Origin: Thermoplasmata archaeon | Lineage (GTDB): Archaea > Thermoplasmatota > Thermoplasmata > SG8-5 > JAGLSY01 | Length of the DNA stretch: 21,507 nt | Assembly: GCA_023137005.1 (NCBI GenBank) | Contig: JAGLQE010000106.1 | Span: 1 to 21,507 of the forward strand | Direction of reading: 5' to 3' | In this document: in pieces, positions 1 through 5,391 of the stretch | How positions within the stretch are numbered: the stretch's first letter is position 1 | Layout: the number at the start of each line of letters is the position of its first letter | Position numbers and translations under genes: made by a program | The notes under the pieces: model-generated | Told to the model about the DNA's origin: nothing | Database searches by the model: none | What the model saw: only the letters and a program-made list of their open reading frames with translations

Positions 1-143
1 GATCTCTTCCAACCCCAAAGGACAGAACCTCATGGTCGGACAATGGTCCAACATAGGGCCGGTTACGCCGCACTCGGCCGTCACCCCTGCTAAAGACGAT
101 TTCAGTGTATAAGGGGACGCCTACCCCCCCGGTTAGCCTAGCA
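1..143 (-). ncRNA. SRP RNA (7S RNA), 5' portion, cut by the window edge
   Basis: Read on the minus strand, this stretch begins GCTAGGCTAACC, continues with a G run, GTAGGCGTCCCC and then TGAAATCG, and reaches AGCAGGGGTGACGGCCGAG. Order and spacing resemble the 5' domain of archaeal SRP RNA as I remember it (CUAGGC, GGGGGG-loop-GUCCCC helix, GAAA-CG, GGGG-CCGA). That domain holds helices 2-4, and the Alu-like fold. There is no long ORF here. An archaeal TATA box sits about 25 bases upstream of the proposed 5' end, as expected for an independent RNA gene. The S domain and 3' end lie outside the window. SRP RNA is the scaffold of the particle that targets nascent membrane and secreted proteins. 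The 5' end is placed from the TATA spacing and is good to a few bases. The identification rests on remembered consensus, not a covariance search. Confidence 0.75.
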
Positions 144-163
144 AAATCGGTTAACAGGGGGAG

Positions 164-174
164 ATATATAAAAG
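164..174 (-). promoter_or_regulatory. TATA box of the SRP RNA gene
   Basis: The minus strand reads CTTTTATATAT, a strong match to the archaeal TATA consensus. Its centre is about 25 bases upstream of the proposed RNA 5' end near 143. Confidence 0.65.
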
Positions 175-180
175 TTGGGC

Positions 181-202
181 GAGATAAGAAAAGGCTTATC
201 TC
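181..202 (-). terminator. Perfect 8-bp inverted repeat overlapping the kae1 stop
   Basis: GAGATAAG and CTTATCTC are perfect inverted repeats separated by six bases (AAAAGG). The TAA stop of the leftward gene lies inside the right arm. It probably marks the 3' end of that mRNA just before the SRP RNA promoter. There is no long T tract directly after the stem, so a terminator role is inferred and an mRNA-stabilising or processing role is equally possible. Confidence 0.4.
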
Positions 203-1173
203 CAAACAACATCCACATCATCAGTCCGGTAGCGCTGGTCCACCTGGGTCTCGCTGATCTCCAATGCCACCCCGGCCTTGTTCATCAATAATCCTGTCCA
301 GGCTATCATGGCCCCATTGTCCGTGCATAGACTACCTGGTGGAACGAACATCCTGGCATCCCTTTCTTCGGCCATGATGGTCACCATCTCCTGAAGCCGC
401 TTGTTCTGGGCAACCCCACCACCTAGTAGAACCTCGGATGCTCCAAGATGAGCCATGGCCCTTTCGGTGACTTCGACCAGCATGGCGAAGGTGGTTTCCT
501 GCAGGCTGTGGGAGATATCAGCAATGTCATGCTTACCTCTCTTGGCCAGTGCGGCTGTCAGGATGCCGGAAAATGCTATATCCATTCCCTTGACCGAGTA
601 GGGAAATTCAATGAATCGGTTTCCTTCTCTGGCCATTTTCTCTATCGTGGGGCCAGCTGGGAACGGCATGCCCATCACTCGACCGAACTTGTCCAACATA
701 TTGCCGATGCCGATGTCCAGGGTTTCTCCAAACACCCTGTACTTCCCATTGGCGAATGCGATGACCTGGGTGTTTCCTCCTGACACGTACAGAAGGACCG
801 GATCCTGGCATTTGAATAGACCTCGGCCGATCTCCAGGTGCGCGACACAATGATTCACACCCACTATCGGCTTCTTCAGATTGAGTGAGAGAGTTCGAGC
901 CATGGTTGCTCCAGTTCTTAGGCATGGTCCCAATCCCGGGCCCTGAGCGAAGGCAATGATGTCTATCTCTTTCTTGGATATGCCAGCTTTTTCCATAGCC
1001 AGCTTTAGAATTCCCGGACCCTTGTCCGCATGGTGATTGGCAGCCTCTCTAGGGTGGATGCCGCCTTCCTTCGGGCTGTACATGGTGATCTCATTGGCGA
1101 GAATCTCGCACTGCTCATTGACCACACCGACCCCGAAACTGTGGGCGGTTGACTCGATGCCTAGGCATATCAT
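196..1173 (-). CDS. kae1: tRNA N6-threonylcarbamoyladenosine transferase, Kae1 (unfused)
   Basis: Kae1 is the catalytic subunit of the KEOPS complex. It transfers threonylcarbamoyl from threonylcarbamoyl-AMP to A37 of ANN-decoding tRNAs. The 325-residue product shows the ASKHA fold signatures: GIESTAHSFG at the N-terminus, the metal-binding pair His108/His112 in VNHCVAHLEIG, the nucleotide-binding SGGNT at 131-135, LLGGGVAQNKR near 250, and CTDNGAMIAW near 285. The length equals a complete stand-alone Kae1, so the C-terminal Bud32 kinase domain fused to it in several euryarchaea is absent and should be encoded elsewhere. The start is the ATG that gives the conserved MICLGIEST N-terminus. A TATA box 27 bases upstream implies a leaderless mRNA. 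The SRP RNA gene follows on the same strand with its own promoter. Confidence 0.95.
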   Translation of the reverse strand: MICLGIESTAHSFGVGVVNEQCEILANEITMYSPKEGGIHPREAANHHADKGPGILKLAMEKAGISKKEIDIIAFAQGPGLGPCLRTGATMARTLSLNLKKPIVGVNHCVAHLEIGRGLFKCQDPVLLYVSGGNTQVIAFANGKYRVFGETLDIGIGNMLDKFGRVMGMPFPAGPTIEKMAREGNRFIEFPYSVKGMDIAFSGILTAALAKRGKHDIADISHSLQETTFAMLVEVTERAMAHLGASEVLLGGGVAQNKRLQEMVTIMAEERDARMFVPPGSLCTDNGAMIAWTGLLMNKAGVALEISETQVDQRYRTDDVDVVWR

Positions 1174-1195
1174 TGGGATTGGATAACTGTGATTG

Positions 1196-1203
1196 GTTAA
1201 AAG
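1196..1203 (-). promoter_or_regulatory. TATA box of kae1
   Basis: The minus strand reads CTTTTAAC, centred about 27 bases before the kae1 ATG. That spacing would start transcription at or within two bases of the start codon, giving a leaderless mRNA. Confidence 0.45.
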
Positions 1204-1221
1204 ATTTGTTGAAGTGGGATA

Positions 1222-1893
1222 TTACGCATCCGGGTCTTTCAAATCCGGCTCATTATCGATCTCTGGCTTATTTATGATCTTACGATTTATCTCTTCACCG
1301 AAATCCTTTGTTATCTCCTTGAACTTGCCTTTCTTCACCCAGCCCACCCCGAATGTGGCCACGAGTATTCCCGCGATAGTGTCCACGACCAGATCCTTCA
1401 TTGTATTGTCCAGGCCCGTCTGCATATTGGTGTTGAAGAGAGAATCGGACATCCATTCTGTAAATTCCCAAAACACCCCTACAGCTATGGTGAATATCAC
1501 AACAATGAAGGCCATGGAATATGCATTCATGTGAAGGTCATCCCAGTATTCGTCCAAGATGAAGACAATGGTGAAAGCGAATAAACTGACAAAAATGGAG
1601 GATACGAAATGGGTAATAGTATCATAGCCAGGTATCGTGAGGTACGCGCCAAGTGCATGGCCACCAACATGGAGGAGTACGGCCGAGGACAGTAGCACAT
1701 TGAGGTGCCAAGGGAGGGGGATCTTATCTCTTTTCAGAATGGATGGAAGAAAGCCTGCCAGCAATATCAAAGAGGCCGTGAATATACCCAGGCCATCTCT
1801 GTTCCAGATAAAGAACACAAGCAATATCACCATCAGAATTCTGACTATAAAAGATACTATCTTGTTATGGCGCTTGCGGTCCTTTTGTCCCAT
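1222..1893 (-). CDS. YjdF/DUF2238-like integral membrane protein
   Basis: This is a hydrophobic protein with a basic N-terminus (MGQKDRKRHNK) followed by about six predicted membrane segments. Conserved polar residues lie next to the membrane segments: H and G in LLHVGGHALGAY, D and H in YDTITHFVSS, E/W in FILDEYWDD, WEFTEWMSD, and the late DLVVDTIAG. This D-x3-H, WE-x2-E and D-x-x-xD pattern matches the YjdF (DUF2238) family as I know it. The family's molecular function is not established, and the charged C-terminal tail is probably cytoplasmic. I chose the ATG at 1893 because a TATA box lies 28 bases upstream. An in-frame TTG at 1950 would add 19 residues and overlap the upstream gene's stop, but it has no visible ribosome-binding site. 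Confidence 0.75.
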   Translation of the reverse strand: MGQKDRKRHNKIVSFIVRILMVILLVFFIWNRDGLGIFTASLILLAGFLPSILKRDKIPLPWHLNVLLSSAVLLHVGGHALGAYLTIPGYDTITHFVSSIFVSLFAFTIVFILDEYWDDLHMNAYSMAFIVVIFTIAVGVFWEFTEWMSDSLFNTNMQTGLDNTMKDLVVDTIAGILVATFGVGWVKKGKFKEITKDFGEEINRKIINKPEIDNEPDLKDPDA

Positions 1894-1917
1894 GTGATCA
1901 AATATTGGTCGCGGTCT

Positions 1918-1925
1918 TATTAAAC
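1918..1925 (-). promoter_or_regulatory. TATA box of the YjdF-like gene
   Basis: The minus strand reads TTTAATAA, about 28 bases before the chosen ATG at 1893. It lies just downstream of the preceding gene's stop codon, so it also argues against the TTG start at 1950. Confidence 0.4.
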
Positions 1926-1939
1926 CTTCGATAAATCGA

Positions 1940-2191
1940 TCATTTACCAATATTGGCTATATCCAGCATCTTATTCTTTATCTTGATCGCGCCCTCAAAA
2001 GCTTGGTCATTATGGATAAGTATGGGCATATCCCTTTCAATGAGCTCGTAATAGGCACCGTGCGCCATACCATCGACCGTGGTCATATCCATTATCTGAA
2101 CATCCAGACCATTGGGTATCTTTCCCTTTAGATAGTCGCATTTCTGGCAACCGGGCTTCGTAAATAAAAGTACATCTTCTGACAACTGCAT
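1940..2191 (-). CDS. Glutaredoxin/NrdH-like thioredoxin-fold protein
   Basis: This is an 83-residue protein with a single thioredoxin-like fold. The N-terminal strand LLFTKPGCQKCDYLKGKIP carries a CxxC redox pair (CQKC) at the start of the first helix. A DMPILI segment near residue 60 supplies the conserved cis-proline. The size and layout fit the small glutaredoxin-like proteins of archaea, which exchange disulfides in the cytoplasm, and the electron donor cannot be told from the sequence. The chosen start (MQLSEDVLLF) is preceded by AAGAGGG, a possible ribosome-binding site. An ATG at 2275 would add 28 residues whose composition does not look like a folded domain and whose DNA lies in a degenerate repeat. 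Confidence 0.75.
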   Translation of the reverse strand: MQLSEDVLLFTKPGCQKCDYLKGKIPNGLDVQIMDMTTVDGMAHGAYYELIERDMPILIHNDQAFEGAIKIKNKMLDIANIGK

Positions 2192-2259
2192 CCCTCTTAG
2201 AAAGGGTAATGGAAACCAGGTTAAAAAACCTTTGGATTTATCCTCGTTTTTATGGATTA

Positions 2260-2327
2260 TTTTCATGGATTTCATGGCACAATGAACATATGATTTTCAT
2301 AGCCTTCATGGCAGTATGAAAATATCA
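2260..2327. repeat. Two 34-bp imperfect tandem copies spanning the 3' end of the OB-fold gene
   Basis: Copy A (2260-2293) and copy B (2294-2327) start identically with TTTTCAT and differ at seven of 34 positions by my count. Copy B holds the last codons and TGA stop of the leftward OB-fold gene. Copy A, just downstream of that gene, repeats a decayed version: the terminal residues D-I-F-I-L-P-stop of copy B correspond to H-M-F-I-V-P-stop in copy A. Confidence 0.7.
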
Positions 2328-3028
2328 TTCTCATCGCCCATCATGACCTGCCAGCTTCCTGTTCTCGTATAATATTGGAAGGTGCCAGATACCTCGATCA
2401 TGGAGCCAGTTCCATAGGCTCCAATCATATCATTGTCAAAGACCACGCAGGCCAGTGTGTATGTCCTGTTCTCATGAACTTCCTGCAGATCGAAACCCAT
2501 GCCTTTCGTGCCATTTGCATCGGATATGATATATGGATCCTCGATGGTGCCGCTTGTGCGCACTTCCATACCATCGAACAATGTAGGGGTCTGTAATAAT
2601 TGGTGAACCTGAACCATGGATTCGCTGGCATCCTCCAACATGCGTATATCGCTACCTGATGAGACCACTAACTCGAAGATATCCTGATAGACCTCGATGG
2701 TACCGATGAATTGGAATTCATCTCCGGGTGTTGGCCCTCCTCCTGGTTCATCATTTATCAGTCCCTCATAGGCCTCTGGCTGGATGTATATCACGATACT
2801 GGCATTAGAGTCCAGGTCAATTAATTCACAGGATACGGAACCGTCCTGCATTATCTTCACGGTCCTGATGGTGCCATTCAATCGAACAAGGGATCCGACA
2901 TCGTCTTCGCCGATATCCGCTATGGTCATTTCCTCTGGGGAGATGGAAGCTGCATAAAAGAACAATGCCAGCACTCCAGTGATAGAAACAATGATAGCGA
3001 TGGCCAGGAACTTGTGATTATCCAGCAT
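2306..3028 (-). CDS. Membrane-anchored extracytoplasmic protein with two OB-fold-like domains
   Basis: The product has 240 residues. One hydrophobic segment (about residues 8-28) follows a short N-terminus and should act as a signal anchor, placing the rest outside the membrane. Two beta-rich segments follow, at about residues 38-125 and 135-240. Each has the run G-x-x-V/E-x-x-x-G-T-I and a closing G-x-x-x-x-x-G-T/S-F strand (LVRLNGTIRTV, FQFIGTIEVYQ, EVRTSGTIEDP, IEVSGTFQYY). This pattern suggests OB folds, somewhat like CcmE or extracytoplasmic OB-fold proteins. I recognise no catalytic residues. The ATG lies four bases after the cdc6 TGA, with a GAGGCG site overlapping that stop, so the two genes are almost certainly cotranscribed and translationally linked. 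Its function is unknown. Confidence 0.7.
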   Translation of the reverse strand: MLDNHKFLAIAIIVSITGVLALFFYAASISPEEMTIADIGEDDVGSLVRLNGTIRTVKIMQDGSVSCELIDLDSNASIVIYIQPEAYEGLINDEPGGGPTPGDEFQFIGTIEVYQDIFELVVSSGSDIRMLEDASESMVQVHQLLQTPTLFDGMEVRTSGTIEDPYIISDANGTKGMGFDLQEVHENRTYTLACVVFDNDMIGAYGTGSMIEVSGTFQYYTRTGSWQVMMGDENDIFILP

Positions 3029-3032
3029 CGCC

Positions 3033-4214
3033 TCAACCCAATTTTCGCGAGCCTAGCATTTCCCTGACCTTCTCGGCCAGCACGGTCGAAGGTATGTCCG
3101 GGAGTGAGATGAGCGTGGTCTTTCCCACATGTCCCTTGCCCGAGATCTTCAGGGTCAAAAGGCCGTAGCCGTCCAGTTCCTTCAGATATTCCCAATAGCG
3201 AGTGTGTGCCCTGGGTTTTTCCTCGTATTCCTCACAGGCCAGAGCATAAGCTTTCTCGGCCTCACTGGTGGTTATGTAAACCTTTTTCTTGATGGCTCCG
3301 GAAATTCCCAGAAGGGCGAGCATCATATGATCTGACAGAGGTGCTAAATTGGATTCGGTGATCACCGAGTGGGTCATGGCCTTGGCCGATCTCACATGGT
3401 CCGGGGCTATCATATCAAGATCCTCTTCGCTGGCTATCATGCCCGAGTTCTCCAGAAGTTCTATCCCGAAACGTGCATCACCCCATTCCGATGCGATATC
3501 GGCTATCAACTCTAGGGTCTCGTCCTCCACACTTCCTGGATAAAGTGCCAGTTCCACCCTATCCCTGAGAATGTCCCACAATTGATCCTTGCCATAATTC
3601 TCGAACTGAATGGTATTGGTGCGCTTGAAGGTTGATAGAGTGGCTGGGTCCAGGAACTCGTAGACCGGCTTCTGGGATATGAGAATGAGAGATAGTTTCT
3701 GATCTCCACCCAGGCTTTCATCATCAAATCTGGTAAGCGCGTAGAGTAGATCGGTCCCAGACCTCTTGATCAGGACATTTATCTCATCCAGCACGACTAT
3801 CAGGTGGGATTTCTTCTTGTCGATATGTTTTCTCAGGATCTCCAGCATCTCGGTCGTGGAAAATCCTCTATCTGGAAAGCCCTTATCAAAATGATCTATT
3901 ATCTTTAAAAGAACACTGGCAGGGGTGTTTCTCGACCTGCAATTGACGATGACGAACTCCATGCCCTTTCCCTTCTCATGGGACCAGTCCTTGAAATCCA
4001 TGCAGAAGCGTTTGGACATGGCTGACTTTCCAGTGCCCACATTCCCTGTGAGGAAAGCACGCTGGGCCATTCCTCCTTCCACTGTTTGGCGGAACATGGA
4101 AAAGAGGCGCTGCATCTCCTTATCCCTGTGAACCAGCTTCTCTGGCACGAAGTCGAATGAGAGCTTGGCGGGGTATTTGATTATCCTCTGCTGGTATTCG
4201 TCAAAGGGGGGCAT
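3033..4214 (-). CDS. cdc6: Orc1/Cdc6-family replication initiator (AAA+ ATPase plus winged helix)
   Basis: Orc1/Cdc6 binds origin repeats and recruits the MCM helicase. From the chosen ATG the protein has 393 residues, typical for the family. The N-terminal VPEKLVHRDKEMQRL matches the conserved lead-in of Orc1/Cdc6 proteins. Walker A is GNVGTGKS at 57-64 and Walker B is VVLDE at 140-144. A sensor-1 strand (LSLILISQKP) is followed by STFKRTNTIQFENYGKDQL, the region of the initiator-specific insertion, then the lid helices. Residues from about 300 form a winged-helix segment ending in KTTLISLP. An upstream in-frame extension to 4382 would add 56 cysteine-rich residues unlike the family. The chosen ATG follows GGGGTCGG. 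The next gene starts four bases after the stop. Confidence 0.9.
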   Translation of the reverse strand: MPPFDEYQQRIIKYPAKLSFDFVPEKLVHRDKEMQRLFSMFRQTVEGGMAQRAFLTGNVGTGKSAMSKRFCMDFKDWSHEKGKGMEFVIVNCRSRNTPASVLLKIIDHFDKGFPDRGFSTTEMLEILRKHIDKKKSHLIVVLDEINVLIKRSGTDLLYALTRFDDESLGGDQKLSLILISQKPVYEFLDPATLSTFKRTNTIQFENYGKDQLWDILRDRVELALYPGSVEDETLELIADIASEWGDARFGIELLENSGMIASEEDLDMIAPDHVRSAKAMTHSVITESNLAPLSDHMMLALLGISGAIKKKVYITTSEAEKAYALACEEYEEKPRAHTRYWEYLKELDGYGLLTLKISGKGHVGKTTLISLPDIPSTVLAEKVREMLGSRKLG

Positions 4215-4440
4215 CCGACCCCTATCATGATTATGGGAATAATAGTTTTGGATTAGAAAGTGGGTTAATATTGCTTCACCCTGGCGGGAGCAATTGCCAA
4301 TAGAACATATGATAGCAGTGCATTTATCAACAAAGCATAAACTCTTTGAACATGCACCGTCTGATTGAACCGATTGGACCAAGGAGGGCGGGGTACTCTC
4401 AGTGATGTATTAACGAGTGACAAGATGACTCAGTAAAAAC
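4215..4440. other. Non-coding region upstream of cdc6; candidate origin area
   Basis: No credible gene is visible here. Bases near 4222-4275 are AT-rich (several TTAAT/ATTAT runs), and GGAGGGCGGGG lies near 4382-4393. The short motif AACGAGTGAC occurs near 4412 and again near 4485. Archaeal origins often lie beside an orc1/cdc6 gene, which makes this a reasonable candidate. I could not find a convincing set of origin-recognition-box repeats, so the origin role is only a contextual inference. Confidence 0.25.
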
Positions 4441-4441
4441 A

Positions 4442-4507
4442 TTACACCTCGCGTAAGCGTGCGAGGGGCGTAATCAAACCCCGGAACGAGTGACGCAGGG
4501 CCGGGGT
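4442..4507 (-). terminator. Two-hairpin terminator downstream of the ferredoxin/RAM-domain pair
   Basis: On the minus strand the first hairpin pairs ACCCCGG with CCGGGGT (arms 4501-4507 and 4478-4484, 16-base loop). The second pairs CCTCGC with GCGAGG (arms 4461-4466 and 4447-4452, 8-base loop). The second hairpin is followed on that strand by TGTAATGTTTTTAC, giving a T run suitable for archaeal termination. It lies directly after the RAM-domain gene and ahead of cdc6. Confidence 0.6.
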
Positions 4508-4521
4508 CCTTATTCGATAAC

Positions 4522-4758
4522 TCAATCAATGTTCAGGGCTATCAGGGTGTCAGTGGACTTGATGCCCTCCAATGACCTCACATCATTGACGACCCGGGAT
4601 AGCATACGGGCGACATTGTCACCATTGATGGTCACTATGATGTCATAGGTTCCAGTGACAACATCCACATGACCAATGCCCTTCAGGGTCTTGACCATGT
4701 CCACCACCTTCTCAAGATGGCCAGTTCCCACTTTAATAAGAACGTATATGGTTTCCAT
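4522..4758 (-). CDS. Stand-alone Lrp/AsnC effector-binding (RAM) domain protein
   Basis: The 78-residue protein covers only the C-terminal alpha-beta sandwich of Lrp/AsnC regulators. It starts with YVLIKVGTGHLEKVVDMVKT, has the conserved turn VVTGTYDIIVTINGDN, and ends with VRSLEGIKSTDTLIAL. The DNA-binding helix-turn-helix is absent, and there is no room for it before the start. Such single-domain proteins oligomerise and bind amino acids or other small molecules, so it may act as a sensor or partner of a full-length Lrp. The start has GGAAGTGG upstream. The ferredoxin gene ends about 31 bases upstream on the same strand, so the two are probably cotranscribed. A terminator follows. Confidence 0.9.
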   Translation of the reverse strand: METIYVLIKVGTGHLEKVVDMVKTLKGIGHVDVVTGTYDIIVTINGDNVARMLSRVVNDVRSLEGIKSTDTLIALNID

Positions 4759-4789
4759 TATTCCACTTCCTTTATCGATATGGTAATTA

Positions 4790-4960
4790 TTAATTCATGG
4801 AGATCGCTTCGCTCGGGCACTCGTCAACGCAGATCCCGCAGTCAATGCATGTGTCTGGGTTCACCTTGGCAATATCGTCCATGGTGATGGAACCCTCGGG
4901 GCAAGCATCAACACAGATCCCACAAGCAGTGCAATCTTCTCCTTTTACAACAGCTGGCAT
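4790..4960 (-). CDS. Small 2x[4Fe-4S] ferredoxin
   Basis: The 56-residue product contains two classical cluster motifs, CTACGICVDACP and CIDCGICVDECP, each CxxCxxCxxxCP. It therefore binds two low-potential [4Fe-4S] clusters and should act as a soluble electron carrier. It is complete, starting MPAVVKGEDC and ending EAISMN. Two ATGs occur as ATGACTATG. The ribosome-binding site AAGGAGG directly abuts the first, leaving six bases before the second, so I chose the second. The internal symmetry of the two halves is strong, as usual for clostridial-type ferredoxins. A TATA box lies about 40 bases upstream of the start. Likely redox partners cannot be named from this window. Confidence 0.95.
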   Translation of the reverse strand: MPAVVKGEDCTACGICVDACPEGSITMDDIAKVNPDTCIDCGICVDECPSEAISMN

Positions 4961-4969
4961 AGTCATCCT
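4961..4969 (-). promoter_or_regulatory. Ribosome-binding site that decides the ferredoxin start
   Basis: On the minus strand AAGGAGG is immediately followed by ATGACTATG. The site touches the first ATG but sits six bases from the second, favouring initiation at the second. Confidence 0.6.
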
Positions 4970-5000
4970 CCTTATTTTATTGAATCGGGATAGGATAGGG

Positions 5001-5008
5001 TATTTAAA
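5001..5008 (-). promoter_or_regulatory. TATA box of the ferredoxin/RAM-domain operon
   Basis: The minus strand reads TTTAAATA. A start about 25 bases downstream leaves a short leader that includes the AAGGAGG site. Confidence 0.55.
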
Positions 5009-5043
5009 TCTCTTTTGATGGTCTTGTTAAGTGTGGAAGATTA

Positions 5044-5051
5044 TTTATAAT
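5044..5051 (+). promoter_or_regulatory. TATA box of the small zinc-ribbon gene
   Basis: TTTATAAT is centred about 23 bases before the ATG at 5070, predicting a leaderless mRNA. It is divergent from the ferredoxin TATA box about 40 bases away. Confidence 0.5.
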
Positions 5052-5069
5052 GTAAAATTAATATCTTCC

Positions 5070-5354
5070 ATGAAGCGTATTCGAGTTCGCTTCGGAGGAG
5101 TAGACGTGGGCACTATAGATAAGTATAGCTTGGATAGGTTGGGGAGTTCGGGAGTTGAGATAGCTTTTGACTGCCCTCAATGCAAGAGGCAGAGAATAAT
5201 CATGGACGCTGATAGTGGGCTTGATTTCTGGGAGGGGGTTGAATGCAGAAAATGTCATGCGAAGATCGTTCTTGACAGCTTCAGTCTGGCCATTATTCGG
5301 GAGAATGGCACACCAACGGAAACTGAGCCGGAAAGGAACAAGGCATTTACCTGA
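5070..5354 (+). CDS. Small zinc-ribbon protein of unknown function
   Basis: The product has 94 residues. It starts MKRIRVRFGGVDVGTIDKYS, then has CPQC and, about 27 residues later, CRKC. This CxxC...CxxC arrangement fits a four-cysteine zinc ribbon between beta strands (EIAFDCPQCKRQRIIMD, VECRKCHAKIVLDS). The tail is charged and probably flexible. There are no membrane segments. I recognise no specific family. Zinc ribbons of this size often bind nucleic acid or other proteins, but that is a family generality. An upstream GTG at 5031 would add 13 residues, but these are encoded by the promoter. The giant surface-protein gene begins about 37 bases after the stop on the same strand, so cotranscription is possible. 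Confidence 0.65.
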   Translation: MKRIRVRFGGVDVGTIDKYSLDRLGSSGVEIAFDCPQCKRQRIIMDADSGLDFWEGVECRKCHAKIVLDSFSLAIIRENGTPTETEPERNKAFT

Positions 5355-5391
5355 TAGATATCCGAGCTAGTGCCCGAAGCTGGGTGGTCAC

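Noticed and set aside
448..783. A 111-residue rightward frame inside kae1
   Set aside because: It lies wholly opposite a conserved, well-recognised gene and has no promoter or ribosome-binding site.
2192..2275. A 28-residue N-terminal extension of the glutaredoxin-like protein
   Set aside because: Its DNA lies partly in the degenerate 34-bp repeat. The extension has no domain-like character, and the shorter start has a better ribosome-binding site.
4215..4382. A 56-residue N-terminal extension of Orc1/Cdc6
   Set aside because: The residues are cysteine-rich and unlike the family, and the conserved lead-in starts only after the chosen ATG.
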